Shown: positions 9,012 through 17,845, counted from the first letter of the stretch. The stretch: DNA of 64,000 nucleotides from Thalassospira sp. ER-Se-21-Dark (GCF_017922435.1 NZ_VDEZ01000002.1:845630-909629); one strand, 5' to 3'. Notes: generated by a model from the letters alone, not told the origin. A program made the numbers and translations.

Positions 9012-9663
9012 AGCGCTCCTCCGTCCATGGGTCGGCATTATTGTGATAACCGCGTTCTTCCCAGAAGCCCGGCTTGTCGTCGCGGGCAAAGGTGATCTTT
9101 TTCACCCATTTGGCACTTTTCCAGAAATAAAGCTTCGGGATCACAACACGCAGCGGCCCGCCATGCTCTTCACTCAGCGGCTCGCCTTCCCAGTGATGGG
9201 CCAACAGCACATCATCATCCAGAAACTGCTCGATCCGAACATTGGTCGTATAGCCGTCATGGGCGGTAAACAGGACGTGACGCGCAACGGGTAATGGATC
9301 AACAAGCTCTGCCAGCGTTTTGGCCAACACGCCCTGCCAATGATTTTCGTATCGCGACCAACTGGTCACACAGTGAATGTCGTTTTTGGCCGTCACATGT
9401 GGCAAATCAAGCAGATCGGAAAAGCTCAATGTCGTCGGTTTTCTGACCTGCCCGTTGATTTCAAGCTGATAGTCATCCGCTAACACATGCGGCGTGATAC
9501 CAAGATCCAGAACCGGCCAATCCGTGACAAGGCGCTGGCCCGGCGGCAAACGGTTCGCACGCTCAGTATCCGGTGCGCCGGTCATCAAGCGCCCGTCTTC
9601 GGCCCACTTGCGCTTGGCCGCGATCAGTTTGTCTTTGATCTTGCCTGAAAAGCTCTCGGTCAC
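9004..9663 (-). CDS. Sulfite-oxidase-like molybdopterin-binding protein (YuiH-like)
   Basis: A 219-residue protein consisting of one oxidoreductase molybdopterin-binding domain. It has the Cys ligand to molybdenum in HCVTSWSRYENHW near residue 100, HDGYTTNVRI, and a GGPLRVVIPKLYFWKSAKWVK segment that fits cofactor binding. There is no signal peptide or Tat motif and no heme domain, so it is predicted to be cytoplasmic, unlike MsrP. I chose GTG at 9663, with AAGGA 7 bases before it; the frame is open further upstream but that sequence runs through the smpB terminator. The substrate is unknown. Its stop overlaps the exported glutathione peroxidase gene, hinting at co-expression. Confidence 0.85.
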   Translation of the reverse strand: MTESFSGKIKDKLIAAKRKWAEDGRLMTGAPDTERANRLPPGQRLVTDWPVLDLGITPHVLADDYQLEINGQVRKPTTLSFSDLLDLPHVTAKNDIHCVTSWSRYENHWQGVLAKTLAELVDPLPVARHVLFTAHDGYTTNVRIEQFLDDDVLLAHHWEGEPLSEEHGGPLRVVIPKLYFWKSAKWVKKITFARDDKPGFWEERGYHNNADPWTEERYE

Positions 9664-9690
9664 TGGATATTCCTTGGTTGATGATCGACA

Positions 9691-9733
9691 TACGAAAAAT
9701 GGCGCCAACACGTTCACCATGTCAGCGCCATTT
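9691..9733 (-). terminator. Intrinsic terminator of dapA-smpB
   Basis: AAATGGCGC (9697-9705) pairs with GCGCCATTT (9725-9733); the minus-strand transcript leaves the stem through a run of five T. It lies 54 bases after the smpB stop and in front of the molybdoprotein GTG start. Confidence 0.7.
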
Positions 9734-9786
9734 AATCTCTTTTCACAGGGCCACGGCAAGTCACATGCCCGCGACCGATCTTTCAA

Positions 9787-10263
9787 TCAGCCAAAGTCGC
9801 GCATCAAACGCGCCTTGTCGCGCTGCCAGTCACGCTCTTTGACCGCCTCACGCTTGTCGGCCTTTTTCTTGCCCTCAGCGATGGCGAGTTCAAGTTTCGC
9901 AATACCGCGCTCATTGAAATACAGTTTGACCGGAACAAGGGTGAAACCCTTCTTGTTCAGGGCATCATGCATCTTGGTGATTTCACGCTTATGCAAAAGC
10001 AGCTTGCGCGGTCGGCGCTCTTCGTGGCCGAACGGCATTTTGCTTTGATATTCAGGGATATAAGCGTTGATCAGCCACACTTCGCCGTTCTTCGCTTCGG
10101 CATAGGATTCCTGAATATTCCCTTTGCCATCGCGCAGCGATTTAACTTCGGTACCGCGCAGGGCGATGCCGGCTTCAAACGTTTCCGTCAGGAAAAAGTC
10201 AAAGCGGGCCCGCCGGTTCTGCGCGACAATCTTGTTGTTACTTGTTTCTTTCTTGGGTGCCAT
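9787..10263 (-). CDS. smpB: SsrA-binding protein
   Basis: Binds tmRNA and delivers it to stalled ribosomes in trans-translation. At 158 residues it is normal length, with the conserved [18 protein letters not shown] start, the [16 protein letters not shown] core, [12 protein letters not shown], and the basic C-terminal tail ending in [11 protein letters not shown] that enters the decoding centre. It begins 17 bases after the dapA stop, so the two share a message ending at the terminator near 9691-9733. I looked for the tmRNA gene next to it and did not recognise one in this window. Confidence 0.97.
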   Translation of the reverse strand: MAPKKETSNNKIVAQNRRARFDFFLTETFEAGIALRGTEVKSLRDGKGNIQESYAEAKNGEVWLINAYIPEYQSKMPFGHEERRPRKLLLHKREITKMHDALNKKGFTLVPVKLYFNERGIAKLELAIAEGKKKADKREAVKERDWQRDKARLMRDFG

Positions 10264-10280
10264 AAGACGCTTGTTATCGC

Positions 10281-11162
10281 TTACTGGCCGAGAATACCAG
10301 CATTCTTAAGTGCGGCTTCGACCTTGCGTTTGGATTCTTCGGCAATCTCGACCATCGGCAAACGCATATGGCTGCCACACAGGCCAAGAAGCTCTGCTGC
10401 GTATTTCACCGGTCCGGGGCTGGATTCACAGAACATCGCCTTGTGAACCGGCATCAGTCGATAGTTCAACTCCTGAACTTTCGAAATGTTCCCCGCAGCC
10501 CAGGCCGTATGCAGATCGGCACACAATTTCGGCGCGATGTTCGACGTCACAGAAATGCAGCCATGACCACCCTGTGCCAGGAACGGTACAATCGTACCGT
10601 CTTCACCCGACAGCTGGCAGAAATCGGCACCCGCTGCCAGACGGGTCAATGCCGGACGTTCCAGATCGCTGGTCGCATCCTTAACACCAACAATGCGCGG
10701 CAATTTGGCCAACTGCGCCATGGTATCAACATGCATATCAACGATCGAACGGCCCGGAATGTTGTAAATCACAATCGGGATATCGGTCGCGTCATGAATT
10801 GCCTTGTAATGCGCATACAGGCCTTTCTGGGTCGGCTTGTTGTAATACGGCGTTACCACAAGTGCGGCATCCGCACCGGCATTCTGCGCATGACGGGTCA
10901 GCGACACCGCTTCTGCGGTCGAATTCGAACCCGTTCCCGCAATCACAGGACCGCGGCCTTTGGCAACTTCAAGTGCCAGTTCGACAACGCGATGATGCTC
11001 GGCATGGCTAAGGGTCGGAGATTCACCGGTGGTTCCGACAGGCACAACACCTGTCGTGCCCTGTTTAAGCTGCCAATCCACAAAAGACTGGAACGCCTTT
11101 TCATCAATCGCACCATCTTGCGTGAATGGTGTGATCAAAGCTGTGATTGAACCCTTAAACAT
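10281..11162 (-). CDS. dapA: 4-hydroxy-tetrahydrodipicolinate synthase
   Basis: Condenses pyruvate with aspartate semialdehyde, the first committed step to lysine and meso-diaminopimelate for peptidoglycan. The start at ATG 11162 ([13 protein letters not shown]) gives 293 residues, the family norm, with GGAGA six bases upstream; the frame remains open another 63 codons but without homology. [14 protein letters not shown] binds pyruvate, [13 protein letters not shown] carries the proton-relay tyrosine, and VGVKDATSD holds the Schiff-base lysine. smpB follows 17 bases downstream. A candidate promoter lies at 11202-11230. Confidence 0.97.
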   Translation of the reverse strand: MFKGSITALITPFTQDGAIDEKAFQSFVDWQLKQGTTGVVPVGTTGESPTLSHAEHHRVVELALEVAKGRGPVIAGTGSNSTAEAVSLTRHAQNAGADAALVVTPYYNKPTQKGLYAHYKAIHDATDIPIVIYNIPGRSIVDMHVDTMAQLAKLPRIVGVKDATSDLERPALTRLAAGADFCQLSGEDGTIVPFLAQGGHGCISVTSNIAPKLCADLHTAWAAGNISKVQELNYRLMPVHKAMFCESSPGPVKYAAELLGLCGSHMRLPMVEIAEESKRKVEAALKNAGILGQ

Positions 11163-11201
11163 AGAGATCTCCAAATTCGGGATATATTGAAAGCGGTCGC
11201 G

Positions 11202-11230
11202 AAAATAGCCGCTGTTGGGGTTTCCCGCAA
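11202..11230 (-). promoter_or_regulatory. Candidate promoter of dapA
   Basis: On the minus strand TTGCGG (11230-11225) and TATTTT (11207-11202) are 17 bases apart, 40 bases before the dapA ATG. The spacing is ideal but both hexamers are only partial matches. Confidence 0.4.
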
Positions 11231-11291
11231 GCACTGTATCCAATAATCCGGGCGATCCGGGATCGGCTCTGAAAATTCCCGTCAGGACTGT

Positions 11292-11320
11292 TTGGCTTTT
11301 ATCAATTTCGCTGCCATAAT
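11292..11320 (+). promoter_or_regulatory. Promoter of the lytic transglycosylase gene
   Basis: TTGGCT (11292-11297) and CATAAT (11315-11320) are separated by 17 bases, 51 bases before the transglycosylase ATG. The -10 is one mismatch from consensus. Confidence 0.55.
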
Positions 11321-11370
11321 GCCCGGCTCGAGAGAGCATTCGTTGCCGCAAGGCACAAGGGGAACATCAC

Positions 11371-13407
11371 ATGGCGCAAGCGTCTTTCCGCAAGATTTCG
11401 ATCTGCGCATTGGCACTGGGCTTTTCGATCTTGATACCAGGCAGTTATCAGGTGCAGGCCGCAACGAATGAAGACAACGTTCTTCAGACGCAGCCGCCCT
11501 CGCCGCTGTATTCTGCTGTCAGCCGGGCGCGCCTAAACGCCTTTCTGGACGCGGTTGAAGATGGCAAGACCGACATTTTCGAACAACTCCTGACCAATTT
11601 TGACGATCCCCTGCTGCAAAAGGCTGCGGAATGGATGCTGCTGACTGCCCCCAATTCCGGGCACAGCTTCGAAGAAATCACCGCCTTCATCGATGCCCAT
11701 CCGAAATGGCCCAATCAGGCGCTGCTGCGACAGCGCGCCGAAGAAGCCATGACCGATGCCGTGCCCGATGACGAAATCCTGGCCTGGTTCAAACGATCCG
11801 CGCCGGTGACCGCTGATGGCGCAACCCGCCAGATCAAGGCGTTGCTGGGTGCCGGACAAGAATCGGCGGCCATCGCACTGGTCCGCCACAGCTGGATTAA
11901 CGAGAATTTCGGCAGCGGCCAGGAACGCCGCTTCCTTGATCGCTACGGCCAATACATTGATCAGGAAACCCATCAGCAGCGCCTTGATCGCCTGTTATGG
12001 GAAGGCCGTCTGACGACTGCCGCGCGCATGATGAAATATGTCAGCGACGATTACCGCCGCCTGGCCGAGGCCCGCGCTGCCCTTCGCGCCATGAGTGGCG
12101 GTGTTGACGGTGCGATCAATCGCGTTCCGGAAAAATACCGCGATGATCCCGGCCTGATTTACGAACGTGTGCGCTGGCGCCGCAAGAAGGACCGCGATCA
12201 GGATGCGCGTGATCTTCTGCTCTCGCAGGCCAATGATCTCGCCTATATCTCGATCCGGCCGCAATACTGGTGGCTGGAAAAGGCCATTCTGGCCCGCCGC
12301 GCCCTGCAAAAGGGCCATATCACCGATGCCTATCGGCTGGTCGCCAACCATGGGCAGGTTGATCCCGGCGATATCGCCGAAGCCGAATGGTATGCCGGCT
12401 GGATCGCGCTTGAATTTTTGGGCGATGCCGACATCGCGCTGACTCATTTCCAGAACCTTTATGATGTCGTTCAATACCCGATCAGCCTGTCGCGCGGCTC
12501 TTACTGGGCCGGACGCGCCAACGAGGCACTTGGCGATCAGAAACGCGCCAAGGAATGGTACGCAATCGCGGCCGAACATGCCCATACCTTCTATGGGCAG
12601 CTCGCCATCGACAAACTGGGCAGCAAGCCATCCTATTCGGTTGAACAACCGGTCCCGACCGCCGAACAACGCGCCGAATTCGAAGCACAGGAACTGACCC
12701 AGGTTGTTCGCAAGCTTGGCGCGATGGGCCTTGGCAATATCATCCGTCCTTTCATCATGGCCTTGGTTTACGAACATGATGAACCGGAATACCTCGCCAT
12801 GGCGACCGATCTGGCGCGCGAATATGGTCGCACCGATCTGGGCATTCTGGCTGCCAAACGCAGCATCCGCACTGGCAGTGGCTATCTTGATGCCGCCTAC
12901 CCGATCCATGAACAGGTTCCGCTGGGCCGTGCCCCGGATCCGGCGCTGGTCCATGCCATCATGCGTCAGGAAAGCCTGTTTAACCCGCAGGCGGTTTCGT
13001 CTGCTGGCGCACGCGGATTGATGCAGTTGATGCCGGCCACGGCAAAGCGCATGGCGCAGTCGCTCAAGCTTGATTACGACACCGATCGCCTGATCGAGGA
13101 CCCGTCCTTCAACATCGCCGTTGGCCGTGCGTATCTAAGCCGCCTTCTTGATCGTTGGGATGGTCAGGAAGTCCTGACGATTGCCAGCTACAATGCCGGG
13201 CCGACCCGTGTGCGCCAATGGATCAACGAATATGGCGATCCGCGTGACCCGGATGTCGATCTGGTCGACTGGATCGAAATGATCCCCTACAGCGAAACCC
13301 GAAATTACGTTCAGCGTGTGATGGAAGGAACTTATGTCTATCGCCGGCGTTTTGCCCGGGACGAGATAGCAATGGGCCAAAGCGACGCAGCACAGGATAC
13401 CGAATAA
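11371..13407 (+). CDS. Soluble lytic murein transglycosylase (Slt70 family)
   Basis: Cleaves peptidoglycan between MurNAc and GlcNAc with formation of 1,6-anhydro ends, in the periplasm. The 678-residue protein starts with a signal peptide (MAQASFRKISICALALGFSI..., cleavage near residue 30). It then has a long alpha-helical superhelical region as in Slt70, and a C-terminal GEWL-like domain from about residue 510. The catalytic glutamate is in HAIMRQESLFNPQAVS, followed by SSAGARGLMQLMPATAKRM and the SYNAGPTRVRQW motif. AAGGGGA precedes the ATG at a good distance. It is divergent from dapA, which supplies the DAP used in peptidoglycan. Confidence 0.94.
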   Translation: MAQASFRKISICALALGFSILIPGSYQVQAATNEDNVLQTQPPSPLYSAVSRARLNAFLDAVEDGKTDIFEQLLTNFDDPLLQKAAEWMLLTAPNSGHSFEEITAFIDAHPKWPNQALLRQRAEEAMTDAVPDDEILAWFKRSAPVTADGATRQIKALLGAGQESAAIALVRHSWINENFGSGQERRFLDRYGQYIDQETHQQRLDRLLWEGRLTTAARMMKYVSDDYRRLAEARAALRAMSGGVDGAINRVPEKYRDDPGLIYERVRWRRKKDRDQDARDLLLSQANDLAYISIRPQYWWLEKAILARRALQKGHITDAYRLVANHGQVDPGDIAEAEWYAGWIALEFLGDADIALTHFQNLYDVVQYPISLSRGSYWAGRANEALGDQKRAKEWYAIAAEHAHTFYGQLAIDKLGSKPSYSVEQPVPTAEQRAEFEAQELTQVVRKLGAMGLGNIIRPFIMALVYEHDEPEYLAMATDLAREYGRTDLGILAAKRSIRTGSGYLDAAYPIHEQVPLGRAPDPALVHAIMRQESLFNPQAVSSAGARGLMQLMPATAKRMAQSLKLDYDTDRLIEDPSFNIAVGRAYLSRLLDRWDGQEVLTIASYNAGPTRVRQWINEYGDPRDPDVDLVDWIEMIPYSETRNYVQRVMEGTYVYRRRFARDEIAMGQSDAAQDTE

Positions 13408-13501
13408 GGACAGTCGGGGTCTCTTCCGCCTGTCCTGATTTGCGCCTGCGCGCAATTGCCCCATATTTGATCAACACTGCTTGTCAGAAGAGGTCAGCAA
13501 T

Positions 13502-14200
13502 ATGTCCGATAACGCACTGTCTTCCTGCCGTGCTTTTGTTTTCGATGCCTATGGCACCCTGTTTGATGTCGGTTCCGCCGTCGCCAAATTGCGCGACAGC
13601 GTCGGCGACGAGGCAGATCGCCTTTCAACGCTTTGGCGACAAAAGCAACTTGAATACACCTGGTTGCGCAGTCTGATGGGGGACTTTGCCGATTTCTGGA
13701 CCGTGACCGGCGATGCGCTCGATTACGCACTTGATCAGATTGGCAAAAAGGATCCGGTGCTGCGCGCCAAGCTGATGGAAACCTATCTGTCGCTTGATAC
13801 CTTCCCCGAAGTGGTCGAAACGCTGAAAACGCTGAAAAGTCAGGGCCACAAGCTTGCGATCCTGTCCAATGGTGCCAAGCATATGCTGATCTCGGCGGCC
13901 AAATCGTCGGGCATTCTGTCGCTGTTTGATCAGATCATCTGTGTCGATGATCTTAAAACCTACAAACCGCATCCGGATGTCTATCAGCTTGCCGTCGACA
14001 AGCTTGAAGTCGAACCGGCCGAGATTTCATTCCAGTCGTCAAACGGCTGGGATATTGCCGGGGCCGGGCATTTCGGGTTCCGCACCGCCTGGATCAATCG
14101 CGCGCACAGCCCGGCCGAACGCCTGTCGCATACCGCCGATGTGGTGCTGAACGGCCTTGACGAGTTGCTGCCACTGGTTGGCGAACCGCAAAAAGCATAA
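13502..14200 (+). CDS. (S)-2-haloacid dehalogenase-type HAD hydrolase (haloacid dehalogenase type II)
   Basis: A cytoplasmic HAD-superfamily enzyme of 232 residues in the L-2-haloacid dehalogenase subgroup. The nucleophile is the first Asp of FDAYGTLFDV, motif II is ILSNGAKHML, motif III Lys is in YKPHPDVYQL, and SSNGWDIAGAGHFGF is the subgroup's signature. Such enzymes hydrolyse 2-haloalkanoates, but many homologues have other or unknown substrates, so the natural reaction is uncertain. The ATG at 13502 has AGAGG at a suitable distance; a TTG at 13481 is in frame but less likely. A strong terminator follows. Confidence 0.88.
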   Translation: MSDNALSSCRAFVFDAYGTLFDVGSAVAKLRDSVGDEADRLSTLWRQKQLEYTWLRSLMGDFADFWTVTGDALDYALDQIGKKDPVLRAKLMETYLSLDTFPEVVETLKTLKSQGHKLAILSNGAKHMLISAAKSSGILSLFDQIICVDDLKTYKPHPDVYQLAVDKLEVEPAEISFQSSNGWDIAGAGHFGFRTAWINRAHSPAERLSHTADVVLNGLDELLPLVGEPQKA

Positions 14201-14231
14201 CGCTCGGCAGCTCCAATGACGCCTAAACATG

Positions 14232-14267
14232 AAAAAGGCAGGCCCGAAATCGGTGCCTGCCTTTTTT
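14232..14267 (+). terminator. Intrinsic terminator after the HAD gene
   Basis: AAAAAGGCAGGC and GCCTGCCTTTTTT form a long GC-rich stem with an 11-base loop and a following T-run, 31 bases after the HAD stop. Its A-run on the other side could let it work for the convergent bactofilin gene as well. Confidence 0.9.
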
Positions 14268-14323
14268 GGTTTCTCTGTCGGTTTTTGCTATGGCCGGACC
14301 CGCCACCTAAAAACCGCAACACA

Positions 14324-14339
14324 AATCACTTAAGTGATT
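14324..14339. repeat. Perfect 16-bp palindrome at the bactofilin stop codon
   Basis: AATCACTTAAGTGATT is a perfect palindrome overlapping the TAA stop (14340-14338) of the bactofilin gene in the convergent region with the HAD gene. It could be a protein-binding site or part of a weak 3' hairpin. It is AT-rich and could also be chance. Confidence 0.6.
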
Positions 14340-14793
14340 ATTTGTTTTCTTTCTTTACGTTGGCCGCAACCACCTGCCCCGCCTGGATCACCGTCAGGCC
14401 GCCTTCGTCGGCAGCACTTTCGATGCGACGGCAATGGCCTTCGATATGGGCACCCGGCTCGATGGAAAGGCTTTCATGAAGAATGTCACCGATCATGCGG
14501 GCGGTATCGGAAAGGGAAACATCCTTTGCCCGGACCTGACCGATAACGGTGCCGCAAATGCGGATTTTATCGGCAACGATTTCGCCGCGGACTTCGCCGC
14601 TTTGACCGATGGTCAGGGTCCGTGTGCGAATATCGCCATTGACCGAACCATCAACCTGAACATCGGATTCCGAAATCAGATCACCCGTCACACGAAGATC
14701 GGCATTGATGACCGACAGGCCACCCTTTTTCTCGGCGCCGTGTGAACCACTTTTATTCGTTGTTTGTGTCGTCTTGCTCGCTTTTGAAAACAT
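14338..14793 (-). CDS. Bactofilin (polymer-forming cytoskeletal protein)
   Basis: Bactofilins self-assemble without nucleotide into filaments at the inner membrane and localise cell-wall enzymes. The 151-residue product has a Ser/Thr/Lys-rich N-terminal tail of about 30 residues. The beta-helical core follows (INADLRVTGDLISESDVQVDGSVNGDI and further repeats of roughly 17-18 residues with periodic Gly and Ile/Val), and then a short tail. ATG at 14793 is preceded by GAGG; the frame opens slightly further upstream through a TTG. Its start lies inside the end of the M23 peptidase gene by 41 bases, tying it to that enzyme. The pairing resembles the BacA-LmdC modules described in other alphaproteobacteria. 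Confidence 0.92.
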   Translation of the reverse strand: MFSKASKTTQTTNKSGSHGAEKKGGLSVINADLRVTGDLISESDVQVDGSVNGDIRTRTLTIGQSGEVRGEIVADKIRICGTVIGQVRAKDVSLSDTARMIGDILHESLSIEPGAHIEGHCRRIESAADEGGLTVIQAGQVVAANVKKENK

Positions 14794-16078
14794 AACGTCC
14801 CGCCTCAATAAATTTTACAGGATTGACCGGCTTATTATTGACCAGAACTTCATAATGCACATGGCTACCGGTACTGCGGCCCGTGCTTCCCATCAAGGCG
14901 ATATGGTCCTGGTACTGCACTTCGTCGCCCTTCTTTACGAGGACCTTGTATAGGTGGCCATAACGGGTTCGAATACCGTTTCCGTGATCAACTTCGACCA
15001 TCTTCCCGTATTTGCCACTCCATCCCGCATGCACCACTTTGCCCGGTGCGGTTGCAAGAATTGGTGTCTTGATCGGTCCGGCAAGATCAACACCGGAATG
15101 AAAAGCCCAGCGACCATTGATCGGGTCTTTTCGTTTACCGAACGAGCTCGATAGATAGTATTTCGCCGCCGGTTCCCCGATTGGCGTCTTCTTGATCCTG
15201 TCATGCAGGTTGGCAAGGTGATCCATACGATCATTCAGCGCCAACGCCGTATTGACAAATTCCTCGTCCTGCGGGTGTTCAGGCTCGAACGCCACGAACG
15301 GACCACCAACACCGGGCTGCTGCGGCTTCATCGGCGGCAGAACAAATGTTTCCGGCTGCAGGCCGGTCATTTCAAGCACATTCTCAAGCTCGAGAATGGT
15401 GGTATCTGCCGTCTGGGCCACCCGCTGCATGGCTTGTTGCTGGATCGAGTGCAGATCAGCAATACGCTGACGCGCTTCGCTCAGTTCACCCTGAAGCTTT
15501 TTGGACCGCTGCAAAGCCTGATCACGTTCACGCATCACACGCGACATGACGGTTTCAACCGTTTCCAACTCGTCGCGCAGTGCAAGGTTGCGGTTGGTGA
15601 TCCCGTCAATCTGGCCCTGCAACGCATTCATCTGGTTATCCATCGACGTGCGAAGCGATGAAATCCGGACTTTCTCCTTCTCGCTATCAGCAAGCTTGGA
15701 GGTATAATCCTGTACCCGCGCCTGAAGCTGCAGGTTCTTTTCAGCCATCGACAACAGATTACGATGGGTATCTTCCATCTGGGATGTAATCTCGCCAAAA
15801 CGGCGCTGACTTTCGGTAACCCGGGCGATCAGACGGTTGTACGACAGCTCGCTTCTGAAAAGCTGCTCTTCACGCATTGTAAGGCGCTGATCTAGGTACC
15901 AGCTATAACCTGTAACGCCGACCGTCCAGGTTATGGCTGCTGCCCCGAATGAGGCCAGTGCGACCTGCGCGTATTTTCCAAGCCGAAGCTGGTAAACGGA
16001 ATCATTGGAACGGATAAGCAACTGCCGATCCGGAAACCATTTATCCACCAACCGACGAATGCGTTCAAACGCCGACAT
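14753..16078 (-). CDS. Membrane-anchored M23 peptidoglycan endopeptidase with coiled coil (LmdC-like)
   Basis: A 441-residue envelope protein. A single transmembrane segment at about residues 35-58 anchors it, with the first ~33 residues probably cytoplasmic. Residues ~70-240 are strongly coiled-coil in character, and the C-terminal M23 (LytM) domain occupies about 310-430. The zinc and catalytic residues look intact: H and D in FHSGVDLAGP, H in RYGHLYKV, and the HxH of GSHVHYEV. It is therefore predicted to be an active DD-endopeptidase rather than an activator-type LytM protein. It overlaps the bactofilin gene by 41 bases; known bactofilin-M23 pairs suggest the cytoplasmic N-terminus contacts bactofilin. 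Confidence 0.92.
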   Translation of the reverse strand: MSAFERIRRLVDKWFPDRQLLIRSNDSVYQLRLGKYAQVALASFGAAAITWTVGVTGYSWYLDQRLTMREEQLFRSELSYNRLIARVTESQRRFGEITSQMEDTHRNLLSMAEKNLQLQARVQDYTSKLADSEKEKVRISSLRTSMDNQMNALQGQIDGITNRNLALRDELETVETVMSRVMRERDQALQRSKKLQGELSEARQRIADLHSIQQQAMQRVAQTADTTILELENVLEMTGLQPETFVLPPMKPQQPGVGGPFVAFEPEHPQDEEFVNTALALNDRMDHLANLHDRIKKTPIGEPAAKYYLSSSFGKRKDPINGRWAFHSGVDLAGPIKTPILATAPGKVVHAGWSGKYGKMVEVDHGNGIRTRYGHLYKVLVKKGDEVQYQDHIALMGSTGRSTGSHVHYEVLVNNKPVNPVKFIEAGRYVFKSEQDDTNNE

Positions 16079-16285
16079 ATTCAGTGTCTAACCCCTAGTT
16101 GCCCGTATGCATGTCCGGTTACCCCGGTTATGCAGAGTTTCTTTGACCCCGCCTGAGACATTTTCGCCTTTTCTTTACGCTACCTGTAACTCGGCCTGCA
16201 AGCAAGCCCGTTAACACATCCTTAATCGCAAAATTTTCACCTTCTGCTCATATGCTGTGTTACCTATGGCCATCTTCCACATCAT

Positions 16286-16795
16286 ATGCGTTTGCTGAGA
16301 ATGGCGTTTTCCCGATTTATGATCACCTTTGCCGCAACCTGGTTTTATAGCGGCAAAAGCCCGAAGGCACCCGGCACGGCCGGATCGTTCGCCGCCCTGC
16401 CCTTTGGCTGGCTGATCTGGGCCTATGGCGGGAACACGGCATTGATCATCGCCAGCATCGCCGTTTTTGCCATCGGTATCTGGGTCGCCCATCTTTACAG
16501 CAACATGCTGGGCATCCATGACGCCGGCGAGATCGTCATTGATGAAGTGGTCGGCCAATGGATGTGTCTGCTTGTCGTGCCGCTTGGCGCGGTCTGGATG
16601 GATGTTGCGTGGCTGTTGATTGCCTTCTTGGCATTCCGCATATTTGACGTCATCAAGCCTTGGCCGATACGCTGGGTTGACCGGCGCGTGGGCGGCGGGT
16701 TTGGCATCATGTTTGATGATGTCCTGGCCGGCGTTTTTGCCATGATTGCGCTTGTCGGCGTTGTTTACCTGACTGGCGACCTGACAGGCTCCTGA
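16286..16795 (+). CDS. pgpA: Phosphatidylglycerophosphatase A
   Basis: Dephosphorylates phosphatidylglycerol phosphate to phosphatidylglycerol at the inner membrane. The 169-residue protein has four hydrophobic segments and the PgpA motifs: FYSGKSPKAPGTAGS near the N-terminus, IDEVVGQWMCL near 85, RIFDVIKPWPIRW near 115, and GGFGIMFDDVLAG near 135. The start at 16286 is the first ATG; a second in-frame ATG at 16301 is possible. pncC follows after 20 bases, a common proteobacterial neighbour, so the pair is probably one operon. Confidence 0.94.
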   Translation: MRLLRMAFSRFMITFAATWFYSGKSPKAPGTAGSFAALPFGWLIWAYGGNTALIIASIAVFAIGIWVAHLYSNMLGIHDAGEIVIDEVVGQWMCLLVVPLGAVWMDVAWLLIAFLAFRIFDVIKPWPIRWVDRRVGGGFGIMFDDVLAGVFAMIALVGVVYLTGDLTGS

Positions 16796-16815
16796 CGAGC
16801 ACACCTGATTGACGG

Positions 16816-17328
16816 ATGATCGTGATGATGAATGACCCTGATCTTCTAAATGCGGCAAGTGCCCTGATCGCGCGCTGCAAGGCAAAGGGCGAAATGATCG
16901 CCACGGCAGAATCCTGTACCGGTGGTCTGATCACCGGCACCCTGACCGGCGTTGATGGCAGCTCATCGGTGGTCGATTGCGGCTTTGTCACCTATTCGAA
17001 CGAAGCCAAACACAGCCTGATCGGCGTTGGCAATGACTTGCTCGCCGAACATGGTGCTGTCTCGGAACAGGTTGCTCGCGCCATGTGCGAAGGGGCGCTT
17101 GATCGTGCGCCCAATGCCACCATCGCGGTTTCGGTTACCGGCATCGCCGGTCCGGGGGGTGGCACGGACACCAAACCGGTCGGGCTTGTTCATTTTGGCT
17201 GTGCGGCCAAGGGGCGCGATACCATCACGACCCACACGGTCTTTCCCGGCGATCGCCATATGGTGCGCAGGGCAACAGTCCTCAAGGCCTTTGCCCTGAT
17301 CGAAGAAATGCTGGATCGCTTGGACTAG
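16816..17328 (+). CDS. pncC: Nicotinamide-nucleotide amidohydrolase (CinA C-terminal domain)
   Basis: A 170-residue stand-alone CinA C-terminal domain, the type that deamidates NMN to NaMN for pyridine nucleotide recycling. ATAESCTGGLITG near residue 30 is the family's N-terminal motif, and VSVTGIAGPGGGTDTKPVGLV near 105-125 the second. It lacks the N-terminal molybdopterin-like domain of full CinA. It lies 20 bases after pgpA, and its stop is separated by only 3 bases from the stop of the convergent ratA, leaving no room for a terminator between them. Confidence 0.92.
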   Translation: MIVMMNDPDLLNAASALIARCKAKGEMIATAESCTGGLITGTLTGVDGSSSVVDCGFVTYSNEAKHSLIGVGNDLLAEHGAVSEQVARAMCEGALDRAPNATIAVSVTGIAGPGGGTDTKPVGLVHFGCAAKGRDTITTHTVFPGDRHMVRRATVLKAFALIEEMLDRLD

Positions 17329-17331
17329 AAA

Positions 17332-17796
17332 TCAGGCCTGATTTTCCGATGTCGGCAAGTTCGGCTCACCATACACTTCGCGCGCACGGGTTTCAAACGC
17401 CCCCACCATCATTTTGACGGCTTCGTTAAACACAACGCCGATCATTTTCTGCAACAGGGCTGATCGAAACTCGAAATCGACAAAGAAATCAAGCGACGTA
17501 CCGCCGTCCTCATCCTCTTCAAACACCCAGTGATTGTTGAGATACTTGAACGGCCCCTGCAGATATTCAACATCGACCCGGTCCGGGCGCTGCAGGGTGA
17601 CTTTCGATGTGTATTTTTCGCGAAACATCTTAAAGCCGATCACAAGATCCGCCTTAAGCACATTGCCTTCACGCTTGCGCACCCGCGATGCGACACACCA
17701 CGGAAGGAACTCCGAATAGGAATCGATATCCGCAACGAGATCAAAGAGTTGTTCCGGCGTATAGGGCAGTTTCCTGCGCTCTGCATGCGTCGGCAC
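17332..17796 (-). CDS. ratA: START/Coq10-like protein, RatA family
   Basis: A 154-residue SRPBCC (START-like) domain protein. The conserved opening PYTPEQLFDLVADIDSYSEF is followed by LPWCVASRV and a C-terminal helix. E. coli RatA was described as a ribosome-association toxin, whereas mitochondrial Coq10 homologues bind quinones. In alphaproteobacteria the gene sits after lipA, as here (49-base gap), with no partner antitoxin gene, so I favour a lipid- or quinone-related housekeeping role and treat the toxin label with caution. Confidence 0.88.
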   Translation of the reverse strand: MPTHAERRKLPYTPEQLFDLVADIDSYSEFLPWCVASRVRKREGNVLKADLVIGFKMFREKYTSKVTLQRPDRVDVEYLQGPFKYLNNHWVFEEDEDGGTSLDFFVDFEFRSALLQKMIGVVFNEAVKMMVGAFETRAREVYGEPNLPTSENQA

Positions 17797-17845
17797 GCGA
17801 TATCTCCCTTGATCGTCGTGGTCTGTGGCTAAACGGGTGAAAGGA

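Noticed and set aside
9664..9786. N-terminal extension of the molybdoprotein frame
   Set aside because: It reads through the smpB terminator hairpin and has no family similarity, while a GTG with a good ribosome-binding site lies at 9663.
17332..17796. ratA as a genuine toxin of a two-gene toxin-antitoxin system
   Set aside because: There is no small partner gene. The lipA-ratA arrangement is conserved and fits a housekeeping START-domain role.
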